A stretch of 64,000 bases of DNA. Source: JBQLZQ01 sp052168355 (GTDB taxonomy: Bacteria; Pseudomonadota; Alphaproteobacteria; DSM-16000; Inquilinaceae). The position numbers and the translations under genes were made by a program. The DNA lies in assembly GCA_052168355.1 (NCBI GenBank), contig JBQLZQ010000009.1:1-64000 (forward strand), in the 5' to 3' direction. The notes beneath the pieces are model-generated. The model searched no databases, was not told the origin of the DNA, and saw nothing but the letters and a program-made list of their open reading frames with translations. Below are positions 52,899 through 62,217 of this stretch, piece after piece; position 1 is the first letter of the stretch, and the number at the start of each line of letters is the position of its first letter.

Positions 52899-53855
52899 AT
52901 GCTTCAGTTCGGACCCGTCATGCCAACCGCACGCAAGCCGCTTCAGACCGCCGCCGGAGCCGACAACGTCCCGCAAGGGATGATGTACATGATGGCGGCC
53001 GTGCTCGTCTTTTCGGTCCTGAACATCCTTATCAAATGGTGCTCGACGCGTTACTCCGTGGTCGAGGTCGCGTTTTTCCGCAATCTTTTCGCCCTGGTGC
53101 CGGCGGCCGTGCTGATCGCCACCCATGGGGGCCCGGGTCTGTTGCGCACCGCGCGCCTGGGCAGCCACGTGACTCGCGGGCTGATCGGCGTCGCCGGCAT
53201 GACCCTGACATTCGTGTCGTTCCAGCTGCTGCCCATCGCCGACGCGGTGGCGTTGGGTTTTGCCGCGCCCTTGTTCCTGACGGCGCTGTCGGTGCCGCTG
53301 CTGGGCGAGCGGGTTGGCATCCATCGCTGGTCGGCGGTGCTGGTCGGGTTCGCCGGCGTCGTGATCATGGCCCGGCCGACCGGCGCGATAATCAACGCGG
53401 GCACCTTGGCGGCGGTCGGGGCCGCCATGTTTTCAGCCCTGGCGATGATCAGCGTACGGAGGTTGAGCCGAACCGAACATCCGGCGACCATCATCTTTTA
53501 CTTCGCGCTGACCGGGACCGTCGTCACCGGGCTGGCGTTGCCGTATTTCTGGACTACACCGGACATGCTTGGCATGGCGGTGATGGCCACGATCGGCCTG
53601 GCCGGCGGCGTCGCCCAGTATTTCGTGACGCTGGCATTCCGGCTGGCGCCGGCTGTCGTGGTCAGTCCGCTGAACTACACCGCCATCGTTTGGGCCAGCG
53701 TTCTCGGCTTCGCCATCTGGGGCGAGGTTCCGTCGCTGCCGGTGCTGGCGGGGGCCGCCATCGTGATCCTCAGCGGCATCTATATCCTGTACCGAGAGAC
53801 GCGCCGCGGCGTGTCCGTCGTCAGGGTCGCGCCGACCCACAGCGGCCACGCCTGA
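52899..53855 (+). CDS. EamA-family (DMT) transporter
   Basis: A 318-residue protein with ten transmembrane segments in two EamA repeats, as in drug/metabolite transporters of the S-adenosylmethionine-transporter-like subgroup. The first repeat carries VAFFRNLFALVP and the second has SPLNYTAIVWASVLGF. The start is uncertain; ATG 52920 (MPTARKP) is an alternative that removes seven residues. The substrate is unknown. Confidence 0.87.
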   Translation: MLQFGPVMPTARKPLQTAAGADNVPQGMMYMMAAVLVFSVLNILIKWCSTRYSVVEVAFFRNLFALVPAAVLIATHGGPGLLRTARLGSHVTRGLIGVAGMTLTFVSFQLLPIADAVALGFAAPLFLTALSVPLLGERVGIHRWSAVLVGFAGVVIMARPTGAIINAGTLAAVGAAMFSALAMISVRRLSRTEHPATIIFYFALTGTVVTGLALPYFWTTPDMLGMAVMATIGLAGGVAQYFVTLAFRLAPAVVVSPLNYTAIVWASVLGFAIWGEVPSLPVLAGAAIVILSGIYILYRETRRGVSVVRVAPTHSGHA

Positions 53856-53997
53856 TCTCGCCAATGGTGATCATCGGAACACGGCGTTTATTTTCCATAA
53901 TATATATTATCCGACTTTTGTTGCCTGGTGGCGGAGCGGGCCGCCCGCGCTCAAAGCCCGCTGGAAACCCCGCCCGGCTTCCTTATAAAGAGACCGG

Positions 53998-54501
53998 ATG
54001 ACGGCAATACCAACCCTTGAGACTGAGCGACTTCTTCTCCGTCCACCCAAGACGGAAGACTGGCCCGCCTACGCGGCGCTGATGGGGTCCGCGCGCGCGG
54101 TCTACATGGGCGGTCCCTTTTCGACCGATGCGGCCTGGGGGATGTTCTGTCACGACGTGGCCCAATGGACGCTAATGGGGCACGGCGCCCTGATGATCGA
54201 GGACCACGCGACCGGACGGTGTGTCGGGCAAGTCGCCGTCAATCACGGGCCCCTGTTCCCGGAGCACGAGTTGGGATGGCTCGTCTATCCCGAAGCCGAG
54301 GGACAAGGCTATGCCCACGAGGCGGCCAGGACGTTGCGGGACTGGGCCTTCGACGTCCGTGGTCTTGAGACCCTCGTCAGCTACGTCCACCCCGGCAATG
54401 TGCGGTCCCGCAGGCTGGCGGAACGGCTCGGGGCGACGCTGGACGCAGCCGCACCGCGCAAGGATCCGACCGATCTGGTGTTCAGGCATCCACACCCGTG
54501 A
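53998..54501 (+). CDS. GNAT-family N-acetyltransferase (RimJ/RimL type)
   Basis: A 167-residue acetyltransferase opening LETERLLLRPPKTEDW, the RimJ/RimL hallmark. ELGWLVYPEAEGQGYAHEAARTL (about 91-113) forms the acetyl-CoA site and RSRRLAERLGA ends the fold. An AT-rich, gene-free stretch lies upstream (53880-53920). Substrate unknown. Confidence 0.87.
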   Translation: MTAIPTLETERLLLRPPKTEDWPAYAALMGSARAVYMGGPFSTDAAWGMFCHDVAQWTLMGHGALMIEDHATGRCVGQVAVNHGPLFPEHELGWLVYPEAEGQGYAHEAARTLRDWAFDVRGLETLVSYVHPGNVRSRRLAERLGATLDAAAPRKDPTDLVFRHPHP

Positions 54502-54590
54502 ATACGGTCTCTCGGGTCGGCTAGGCAGTCGATGGCCCCGCCGGTATGGTGGTGGCCGTTTGGTCTTCCCCTTCACCGGACGCGCCCGCC

Positions 54591-55454
54591 ATGTCCGATC
54601 CCATCGACCCTTCCGATCCCGGGCGGCCCGGCATCGCCCGCGCGCTGGCCGTGATGGCCCGGCTGCGCGACCCGGATCGCGGCTGCCCCTGGGACCTGGA
54701 GCAGACCTTCGCCTCCATCGTGCCGCACACCATCGAGGAAGCCTATGAGGTGGCGGACGCCATCGCTCGCGATCACCCGGCGGATCTGAAGGACGAGCTT
54801 GGCGACCTGCTGTTCCAGACACTGTTCTATGCACGCCTGGCCGAGGAACGCGACCTGTTCGATTTCAACGATGTAGCGGCGGGCCTTGCCGACAAGATGA
54901 TCCGCCGTCATCCCCATGTTTTTGGCGACGACGTGGTGACCAGCGCCGGCGAGATGACCGGCCGGTGGGAAGAGCACAAGGACGCCGAACGCACGGCCAG
55001 CATGGATGCGGACCAGACCGCCAGTGCCCTGGACGGTGTGATCGTCGCCCTGCCCGCCCTCACCCGTGCGGTGAAGCTGCAGAAGCGCGCGGCGCGGATC
55101 GGGTTCGACTGGCCGGACGCCTCCCAGATCCTGGACAAGATCGAGGAAGAGGTCAGCGAGCTTCGCGCCGTCCTGGCCGACGGCGGGAATCGGCATCGGC
55201 GCCTCGACGAGCTGGGCGACCTCCTGTTCGCCGTCGCCAATCTGGCGCGCCGGCTCGACATCGACCCGGAGGACGCCACCCGCCACACCAACGCGAAGTT
55301 CGAGCGGCGGTTCCGCCAGATGGAACGGTGGCTGCGCCAGGATGGCCGCACCGCCGCCGACCTGTCCCTCCAGGATCTCGAGGATCTCTGGCAGCGCGCC
55401 AAAAAGACCGATATAGATCAGCCGGTTGAGACGGAACGCTCCCACCTCGCCTGA
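54591..55454 (+). CDS. mazG: nucleoside triphosphate pyrophosphohydrolase MazG
   Basis: A 287-residue tandem MazG protein. Domain 1 (about 30-110) has GCPWDLEQT, the EExxE motif TIEEAYEV and DELGDLLFQ. Domain 2 (about 165-245) has KIEEEVSELR and DELGDLLFAVANLAR. MazG hydrolyses non-canonical and other NTPs to NMP and pyrophosphate. ATG 54591 fits the family N-terminus. Confidence 0.94.
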   Translation: MSDPIDPSDPGRPGIARALAVMARLRDPDRGCPWDLEQTFASIVPHTIEEAYEVADAIARDHPADLKDELGDLLFQTLFYARLAEERDLFDFNDVAAGLADKMIRRHPHVFGDDVVTSAGEMTGRWEEHKDAERTASMDADQTASALDGVIVALPALTRAVKLQKRAARIGFDWPDASQILDKIEEEVSELRAVLADGGNRHRRLDELGDLLFAVANLARRLDIDPEDATRHTNAKFERRFRQMERWLRQDGRTAADLSLQDLEDLWQRAKKTDIDQPVETERSHLA

Positions 55455-55571
55455 CATGCGCCGGACTCTGTCCGACGATACAGGGCACTGTCCCGTCTCT
55501 CTCCACCGCCAATCCGACATGACGGCGCCGCTTCAGGATTGAAAACGCGCCCTATCCATCGGCAGGAAAAG

Positions 55572-56390
55572 CTATTTTTCCGACTCGTTGAGAACCGTCA
55601 TGACCTCGTGCCACCCCGCCTCGTCGGGTGCCAGGACCAGTGGGCTGTCGCGGTGGGTCGGCCGATAGGGCCGACCGTCCAGGCAGGCGCTGTAGCCGCC
55701 GGCCTCGGCATGGATGAGAACCCCCGCCGCGTGGTCCCAGGGTTTCAGCTTGCCGTCGATCATGATATGCGCCGCGCCGGCGCCCAGACCCATATATTCA
55801 ATCCCCGAGGAGCCGAGGATGTAGTGGCGGGCCAGGCGCTTTCCCAGGCGGGCCAGGTCGTCCCGCCGCCCGGTCCCGAGGCTGGAGGACCGGTAGATGC
55901 CGGTCATCTCGGCCAGCGGCGCGGGATCGGCCACCCGGATCGGCTGACCGTCGACAAACGCCCCGCCGCCCCGGACCGCCATGGCGGTCACCGCTTGGAC
56001 CGGGTCGTGGATCCAGCCCATGATCGTCTCGCCGCCCTGGGTCAGGGCGACGATGACCGCAAAGCATTCGACGCCCTTGGCGTAGTTGGCGGTGCCGTCG
56101 ACCGGATCGATGATCCAGACCGGCGCGTCGGACTCACCGATCCGGGCAACGATGGAGGGATCCTTCTCGGCCCCCTCCTCCCCCACCACCACCGACCCCG
56201 GCAGAAGACCGGCCAGACCGGCAATCAGACGCGCCTCGCTGGCCTCGTCCGCCACGGTCACCAGGTCGCCCGGCCCCTTCTCCCGGATCTCGTGATCCTG
56301 CAGATCGGCGAAGCGGTCCATGACCTCCTCCCGCCCGATCGTGGCGATGAGGTCTGCGACGCGCTGGGGATCGATATCGGGATAGGGCAT
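55572..56390 (-). CDS. inositol monophosphatase-family protein
   Basis: A 272-residue metal-dependent phosphatase. Family motifs are GEEGAEK (about 71), DPVDGTANY (about 95-103) and WDHAAGVLI (about 219-227), which together hold the Mg2+ ions and the phosphate. Substrates in this family include inositol phosphate, PAP, fructose bisphosphate and histidinol phosphate; the sequence does not decide. Located 60 bases downstream of the cNMP-fusion gene on the same strand. Confidence 0.9.
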   Translation of the reverse strand: MPYPDIDPQRVADLIATIGREEVMDRFADLQDHEIREKGPGDLVTVADEASEARLIAGLAGLLPGSVVVGEEGAEKDPSIVARIGESDAPVWIIDPVDGTANYAKGVECFAVIVALTQGGETIMGWIHDPVQAVTAMAVRGGGAFVDGQPIRVADPAPLAEMTGIYRSSSLGTGRRDDLARLGKRLARHYILGSSGIEYMGLGAGAAHIMIDGKLKPWDHAAGVLIHAEAGGYSACLDGRPYRPTHRDSPLVLAPDEAGWHEVMTVLNESEK

Positions 56391-56450
56391 TTCGGTCCGT
56401 GATGGATGTAAGGGGACGGCCGCGCCGTCCGTACGACGGTCGAGGCGAGC

Positions 56451-58100
56451 TCAGGCGACGCCCGGGCTTAGGTGTTGATGAACCGCCTGGATGACGACGG
56501 ACCCTTCGCCGACGCCCGAGGCAACCCGCTTGACCGACCCCGACCGCACGTCGCCGACAGCAAACACGCCTGGCCGGGTGGTAGCGTAGGGCGAGGCCAG
56601 GGGCATGCCGTCGGCATTCATTCCGGTCCGCACGAAACCCTTGTCGTCGAGGTCCAGACACCCGTCGAGCCAGTCCGTGTTGGGGATCGCCCCGATCATC
56701 ACGAAGACATGCCCGATCTCGCGCGTCTCGTCGTCGCCGCTGTCCCGGTTCGTCCAGGTGACCCTGCGCAGGCGCTCGTCGCCGTCGACGGAGGTGATTT
56801 CCGTCCGGGTGTGGAGGGTGATCCTGGGCGACTGCGCGATGCGCTGAACCAGATAGTCCGACATGGTGGCCGCCAGACCGTCCGACCGCACCAGCACATG
56901 CACATGGGACGTCGTCCGGGACAGGAACACCGCCGCCTGGCCGGCCGAATTGCCGCCGCCGACCACGATCACCTCCTCGCCGCCGCACAGCTGTGCCTCC
57001 ATGGCCGTCGCGGCGTAGTGGATCCCCTGGCCCTCGAACCGCTCATAGTTCGGCACGTCCAGCTTGCGGTAGCGGGCCCCCGTGGCGATGACCACCGCCG
57101 ACGCCGACACGCTGTTGCCATCGTCAAGCTTGAGGCGGTAGGGACGGTGGTCGCACTCAATGCCCGCGACATGCCGCGAAATGGCGAGCCGCGCGCCGAA
57201 CTTCTGCGCCTGGACCTGGGCTCGGCCGGCCAGGGCCTGGCCGGAGATGCCGGTTGGGAAGCCCAGATAGTTTTCAATCTTCGACGAGGTTCCGGCCTGG
57301 CCGCCCGGGGCCATGCCCTCGATGACGATGGTATCGAGACCTTCGGACGCGGCGTAGACCGCCGCCGCCAATCCCGCCGGCCCGGCCCCGACCACCGCCA
57401 GAGCATAGACGTGCCCCGCATCGATGGTTTCGGTCAGCCCAAGATCGTCGGCCAGCATCGCGGTCGTCGGGTTCCGCAGGACCCGCTCGTCGGGCGTGAT
57501 GACGACCGGCAATTGCTCGGTGGCGATATCGAACCCGTGGAGAAAACCGCCGGCATCGGGATCGGCGTCCGTGTCCAGCAGTCGGTGCGGATAGCCGTTG
57601 CGCGTCAGAAAACGCTGCAGCCTCAAGGTGTCGCCCCCACGGGCCGGGCCGATCAGGACCACGCCACCCTGTCCGTGACGGATGAGCCCCACCCGCCGCA
57701 GGATAAAGGCGCGCATGATGATCTCGCCGATGTCGGATTCACCGGTGACCAGCTTGTGGAAATCCTTGCGCTTGACCCGAACGACGCGACTGTCCGCACC
57801 GGTGCGTCCCGACACCAGGATCTCGCGATCGTTGAACAGATCCAACTCACCGGTGAATTGGCGTTCGCCGTGCACCGTAAAGACATTCGGCTGCCCCTTG
57901 TCGTCGAGGTCGAAGATCTCGATGGATCCGTCGAGCACCAGGAAGAAATCGACCGACCGTTGGCCTCGTTCGAAGACCAGGGCGCCGGCCTTCAGATGTT
58001 CCTCGGTACCATAGGCCGCCACCCTCTCCGCCATCTCGGGGCTCAAATGCGGGAAAATCTGTGCCTCGCGCGCATACGGATCGGTCTGATCGATACTCAA
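56451..58100 (-). CDS. cNMP-binding / thioredoxin-like / thioredoxin-reductase-like fusion protein
   Basis: A 549-residue, three-part protein. Residues about 15-135 form a Crp-type cyclic-nucleotide-binding fold (LVFERGQRSVDFFLVLDGSIEIF, FTGELDLFNDRE). Residues 145-205 resemble a thioredoxin/glutaredoxin-like module with LPVVI as the cis-Pro strand but no active-site Cys pair. Residues 230-545 form a thioredoxin-reductase-like FAD/NADPH domain with VVGAGPAGLA (237-246) and VVGGGNSAGQAA (379-390). Where thioredoxin reductases carry CxxC this one reads HYAATAMEA (361-369), so it cannot perform the usual dithiol transfer. Its electron acceptor is unknown. Confidence 0.88.
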   Translation of the reverse strand: MSIDQTDPYAREAQIFPHLSPEMAERVAAYGTEEHLKAGALVFERGQRSVDFFLVLDGSIEIFDLDDKGQPNVFTVHGERQFTGELDLFNDREILVSGRTGADSRVVRVKRKDFHKLVTGESDIGEIIMRAFILRRVGLIRHGQGGVVLIGPARGGDTLRLQRFLTRNGYPHRLLDTDADPDAGGFLHGFDIATEQLPVVITPDERVLRNPTTAMLADDLGLTETIDAGHVYALAVVGAGPAGLAAAVYAASEGLDTIVIEGMAPGGQAGTSSKIENYLGFPTGISGQALAGRAQVQAQKFGARLAISRHVAGIECDHRPYRLKLDDGNSVSASAVVIATGARYRKLDVPNYERFEGQGIHYAATAMEAQLCGGEEVIVVGGGNSAGQAAVFLSRTTSHVHVLVRSDGLAATMSDYLVQRIAQSPRITLHTRTEITSVDGDERLRRVTWTNRDSGDDETREIGHVFVMIGAIPNTDWLDGCLDLDDKGFVRTGMNADGMPLASPYATTRPGVFAVGDVRSGSVKRVASGVGEGSVVIQAVHQHLSPGVA

Positions 58101-58136
58101 AACCCTGTCCTCACATCGGGTTGCCGTCGACCGCGT

Positions 58137-59453
58137 TCACCGGGTCGGATCGCGGACCTGTTCGAAACGGGCAACGTCGGCCTGGTCGAGCCGGACGCGC
58201 AAATGGGCGAAGCGGTCGTCGTCCCGCCGATCCAGAATCTCCCCCCGGTCATGCAGCCAGGCGATCGCCTTGCCGTCGCTCAAGCGCACCTTCAGCCGCA
58301 CCGTCGCCCGATGGGCGGCAAGTTTTTCCCGGACCAGGTCGAGAAGCGTGTCCACCCCCTCCCCCGTCACAGCCGACACGGCGACTTTGGCCTCGTGCCG
58401 GCCCGCCCCGTTCAGCGTCGCGGCGCGCGCACCCTTACCGAGCAGATCGACCTTGTTCAAAACCTCGACCATGCGGGGATCGCTGGCGGCGTCGATCCCC
58501 AGATCGGCCAGGACCGCCACCACGTCGGCCCGCTGGGCCCCGGTATCGGGGTGCGAGATGTCGCGGACATGCAGAATGATGTCGGCCGAGGATACCTCTT
58601 CCAGGGTGGCGCGGAACGCCGCCACCAGATGGGTCGGAAGATCGGAAATGAACCCCACCGTGTCCGACAGGATGACCCGCCTGCCCTGCCCCAGATCGAT
58701 CTGACGCATGGTCGGATCGAGCGTCGCAAACAGAAGATCGCGGGCCATCACGTCGGCCCGGGTCAGCCGGTTGAACAGCGTCGACTTGCCGGCATTCGTA
58801 TACCCCACCAGGGCGACGACGGGATACGGCACGCGCGACCGGGCCGCGCGATGCAGCCCACGGGTCCGGGTGACGTCTTCCAGATCCTTTTTCAGCCGAA
58901 CGATGCGTTCGTCGATCAGCCGCCGGTCGATTTCGATTTGGCGCTCGCCGGGACCGCCCATGAACCCCGCGCCGCCGCGCTGCCGCTCCAGGTGCGTCCA
59001 GGACCTGACCAGACGCGATCGCTGATAGGTCAAATGGGCCAGATCGACCTGAAGCTGACCCTCGCGAGTGCGTGCCCGTTCACCGAAGATCTCCAGGATC
59101 AGACCGGTGCGGTCGATGACCTTGCGTTTCCAGGCCTGCTCGAGATTGCGCTGCTGGACCGGCGACAGCGCCGCATCGACCACGACCAGATCGGCCCCGA
59201 CCGCTTCGCCGGCCTCGCCGATTTCCTCCACCGATCCGCCACCGAACAGGGTTGCCGGCGATGGCCGGTTGACGCGCACGCATCGTTTGTCCGCCACGCT
59301 CAGGCCGATGGCCGCGGCCAGGCCCACCGCCTCCTCCAACGCCGCTTCGGGCGCACGCGCACCCGCATCCGCCGGGCCGCGTCCGCTGCGCAGCACCGGG
59401 TGGACAACCAGGGCGACCCCTGTTTCCGAGCCTTCAGCGATGGGGGCCGTCAC
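58137..59453 (-). CDS. hflX: GTPase HflX
   Basis: A 438-residue ribosome-associated GTPase that splits stalled 70S ribosomes. The N-terminal ND domain ends with the Gly-rich GGAGFMGGPGERQIE block (about 158-172). The G domain has GYTNAGKST (about 212-220), DTVGFI (G3) and NKVD (G4). It starts three bases after the hfq stop, the usual hfq-hflX operon. Confidence 0.96.
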   Translation of the reverse strand: MTAPIAEGSETGVALVVHPVLRSGRGPADAGARAPEAALEEAVGLAAAIGLSVADKRCVRVNRPSPATLFGGGSVEEIGEAGEAVGADLVVVDAALSPVQQRNLEQAWKRKVIDRTGLILEIFGERARTREGQLQVDLAHLTYQRSRLVRSWTHLERQRGGAGFMGGPGERQIEIDRRLIDERIVRLKKDLEDVTRTRGLHRAARSRVPYPVVALVGYTNAGKSTLFNRLTRADVMARDLLFATLDPTMRQIDLGQGRRVILSDTVGFISDLPTHLVAAFRATLEEVSSADIILHVRDISHPDTGAQRADVVAVLADLGIDAASDPRMVEVLNKVDLLGKGARAATLNGAGRHEAKVAVSAVTGEGVDTLLDLVREKLAAHRATVRLKVRLSDGKAIAWLHDRGEILDRRDDDRFAHLRVRLDQADVARFEQVRDPTR

Positions 59454-59456
59454 GGG

Positions 59457-59699
59457 CTATTCTTCTTCCTTCGGCGGTTCAAAAAGCTGCACGGGCTGGC
59501 CCGGCATTACGGTTGAAATAGCATGCTTGTAGACAAGCTGAGAATGCGCATCGCGGCGCAGCAGAACGGAGAAGTTATCAAACCAAGTTATTATTCCTTG
59601 CAGCTTAACGCCATTCACCAGAAACACTGTTACTGGCATCTTATTCTTCCGGACGTGATTTAAGAACACGTCCTGGACGTTTTGGCTTTTGTCGTTCAT
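59457..59699 (-). CDS. hfq: RNA chaperone Hfq
   Basis: An 80-residue Sm-like protein. Sm1 includes VTVFLVNGVKLQGIITWFDN (about 23-42) and Sm2 contains YKHAISTV (about 57-64), whose Tyr-Lys-His pattern contacts RNA poly-U ends. It pairs small RNAs with mRNAs. The gene is less GC-rich than its surroundings, the rule for this gene in high-GC hosts. Promoter probably within 59700-59880. Confidence 0.97.
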   Translation of the reverse strand: MNDKSQNVQDVFLNHVRKNKMPVTVFLVNGVKLQGIITWFDNFSVLLRRDAHSQLVYKHAISTVMPGQPVQLFEPPKEEE

Positions 59700-59880
59700 G
59701 AAATCGCCCCGCTCTTGCTGTTGTTGACTGCGGATCTAACCGAATGACAGTCGCTGAATGCTTCCGTCGCGCTGGGGGGTCGCTGTCGGCTCATCAGCGA
59801 TATGGTGGTCCGAACCGAACACGCCAAGTGACAACTATCGGGTATTGCCGCCGACCGGTATCACACGCGGCCGAATATGC

Positions 59881-60753
59881 TCATGCAGCGGCACCGGCCG
59901 CGCGCCCTCCGCGCGCGTAGTCGACATAGTGCCGGCGCAGCGCCAGGGCCAGGCCGCCGGGCTTTCCGTCGCCGACGGGGCGGCCGTCGATCCGGGTGAC
60001 CGGCGTGACATAGGTCGTCGCGCTCGACAGAAATGCCTCGGCCGCGTCATAAGCCTCCGCCACCGTGAAGGCGCGCTCCTCGACCTCGATGCCCTCGTCG
60101 CCGGCAACGCGCAGAATTGTCTGCCGCGTGATGCCGTTGAGGATGTCGTGAGTGGGGGGACGTGTGATCAGGGTCCCTGCCCTGTTGACGATCCAGGCGT
60201 TCGACGAACACCCTTCGGTCACATACCCCTGGTCATCGACCTGCCAGGCCTCGAACGCGCCGGCGTCCGCGGCCTTCTGCTTGCCCAGAACCTGCGGCAG
60301 CAGCGACACCGATTTGATGTCCCGTCGTCGCCAGCGGATATCGGGGATGGTGATCACGTCCACCCCCTTCTCGATCTGCGCGGTCGGATTCAGGTTCATC
60401 CGCCGCGTCGTCATCACCAGGCTTGGCGCGGCATGGGCCGGAAACTTGAAATCGCGCGCCGCAGTTCCCCGGGTAATCTGCAGGTAGATGATCCCGTCGC
60501 GGATGCCGTTGCGCCGGATCAGTTCGCGCATGATCAGTCGCAGCACCGCACGGCTCACCGGGGCCGCGATGGACAGCTCCCCCAACGACCGCTCCAGGCG
60601 GTCGAGATGCCCGGCTTCGTCGACCAGGCGGCCGCCCTGCACGGCCACCACCTCGTAGACGCCGTCGGCGAACTGGAAGCCGCGGTCCTCGACATGAACC
60701 GCCGCTTCGCCATGAGGCCGATAACGGCCATTTACATAAGCAAGCCGCGCCAT
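59881..60753 (-). CDS. dat: D-amino-acid transaminase
   Basis: A 290-residue fold-type IV PLP aminotransferase. The PLP-binding Lys is Lys147 in DIKSVSLLP and the conserved Glu lies in YVTEGCSSNAW (about 175-185). GITRQTIL is a phosphate-binding block. The family converts D-amino acids to 2-oxo acids and supplies D-Glu or D-Ala for peptidoglycan, or degrades D-amino acids. Position between trkA and hfq is standard in Rhodospirillales. Confidence 0.9.
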   Translation of the reverse strand: MARLAYVNGRYRPHGEAAVHVEDRGFQFADGVYEVVAVQGGRLVDEAGHLDRLERSLGELSIAAPVSRAVLRLIMRELIRRNGIRDGIIYLQITRGTAARDFKFPAHAAPSLVMTTRRMNLNPTAQIEKGVDVITIPDIRWRRRDIKSVSLLPQVLGKQKAADAGAFEAWQVDDQGYVTEGCSSNAWIVNRAGTLITRPPTHDILNGITRQTILRVAGDEGIEVEERAFTVAEAYDAAEAFLSSATTYVTPVTRIDGRPVGDGKPGGLALALRRHYVDYARGGRAAGAAA

Positions 60754-60825
60754 GATCCCTATTTTCCTTATTCTTGCGGGGTCCGAGCTGTCACTCGACG
60801 GTCATACCGCACTGCAGCAAAAATC

Positions 60826-62202
60826 TCAAAAGAATTCCAGGCGAACGGCGAACATCTTTTCGACCTTCTTGACCGACGCTGAGGCGGACAGCAGGACGAC
60901 CAGATCGTTGGGCCGGATCACCGTGCTTGGCCGGGCGATGATCACCTCGTCATCGCGCACCAACGCGCCGATGATGACCCCCGACGGCAGTTTGACGTCG
61001 CGGATCGGCGTGTTGACCATGCCCGACGTTTCCAGCGCCTCGGCCTCGATGATCTCGGCAAAACCGTCGCGCAGGGAATGCACCGATTTGATCCGGCCGC
61101 GCCGGACGTGCTGCAGGATGGTGGACGCGGTGATCGAGCGGGGGCTGACCACGGCATCGATGCCCAACGTGTTGATCAATGGGCCATAGGTGGTCTTGTT
61201 GATCAGGGTGATCGACCGCTGGCAGCCATACCGCTTGGCCAGAAGCGAGCCGAGGATGTTGACTTCGTCGTCGTTGGTGACGGTCACCACCGTCTCGGCG
61301 GCGTGGACATTCGCCTCATCGAGGAGTTCGGGGTCCAGCCCGTCGCCATACAGAACCGTGGTCCGGGTCAGGCGCTGCGCGATCGTCTCTGCCCTGTCCT
61401 TGTTGCCTTCGATGATCCGGGCGGTCACGCCAGGATAGTGCGCCTCGATATCCTCGGCCAGGGTCAGGCCGATATTGCCGCCGCCGACGATGATGATCCG
61501 GCGGGCCTCCTGTTCCTCGTGGCCGAACGCCGACATGGCGCGGCCGACATGGGAAGTCTCGGTGACGAAATAGACTTCGTCGCGGGGCAGCATCTGATCG
61601 TCGCTCGACGGCACGATCGGGCGATTGTCGCGGACAATCGCCAGGATCTCGATGTTGAGATCGGGAAACAGGCCGGTGAGTTGCCGCAGGGGGGTATTGA
61701 TGATCGGCGTTTCATCGGTGCAGATGACGCCGATGACACGGATCTTGCCGTCGGCCAACGGGATCATGTCGAAGGCGCCCGGGACCTGGAGCCGGCGCGC
61801 GATCGCCCTGGCCACCTCGATTTCGGGCGAGATGATAAAATCGATCGGCATGTTGTCGCGGCTGAACAGATCGGCCCAGATCGGATCCAGATAGGCCTGA
61901 TTGCGGATCCGGGCGATCTTGGTCGGCACGCTGAACAGGGAATGGGCCACCTGGCACGAGACCATGTTGACCTCGTCCGACTGGGTGACCGCGATGATCA
62001 GGTCGGCATCGGGCGCCCCGGCCTGTTCCAAAATCGGCGGGCTGGAGGCGTGCCCGACCACGACCTGGACGTCCAGGGTATCGGCAAGCTTGTGCACCAG
62101 CTCGGCCGACTGGTCGATCATGGTGACATTGTTGCTTTCGGTCGCCAGGTAGCGGGCAATGTTGGCGCCGACCTGCCCGGCGCCGCAGACGATGACTTTC
62201 AT
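60826..62202 (-). CDS. trkA: Trk system potassium uptake protein TrkA
   Basis: A 458-residue cytosolic regulatory subunit with two RCK modules. Nucleotide loops are VCGAGQVGANIA (about 4-15) and IIVGGGNIGLTLA (about 237-249), each followed by a TrkA-C domain. It binds NAD(H) and gates TrkH/TrkG, which are not in the window. It lies 15 bases after ntrX on the same strand, so ntrY-ntrX-trkA are co-transcribed. Confidence 0.95.
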   Translation of the reverse strand: MKVIVCGAGQVGANIARYLATESNNVTMIDQSAELVHKLADTLDVQVVVGHASSPPILEQAGAPDADLIIAVTQSDEVNMVSCQVAHSLFSVPTKIARIRNQAYLDPIWADLFSRDNMPIDFIISPEIEVARAIARRLQVPGAFDMIPLADGKIRVIGVICTDETPIINTPLRQLTGLFPDLNIEILAIVRDNRPIVPSSDDQMLPRDEVYFVTETSHVGRAMSAFGHEEQEARRIIIVGGGNIGLTLAEDIEAHYPGVTARIIEGNKDRAETIAQRLTRTTVLYGDGLDPELLDEANVHAAETVVTVTNDDEVNILGSLLAKRYGCQRSITLINKTTYGPLINTLGIDAVVSPRSITASTILQHVRRGRIKSVHSLRDGFAEIIEAEALETSGMVNTPIRDVKLPSGVIIGALVRDDEVIIARPSTVIRPNDLVVLLSASASVKKVEKMFAVRLEFF

Positions 62203-62217
62203 GAGTTTCCTGCCTGG

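Noticed and set aside
56472..59516. 1014-codon plus-strand frame opposite the fusion protein and hflX
   Set aside because: It spans two well-supported genes on the other strand and shows only the His/Arg/Gln-rich composition of antisense frames.
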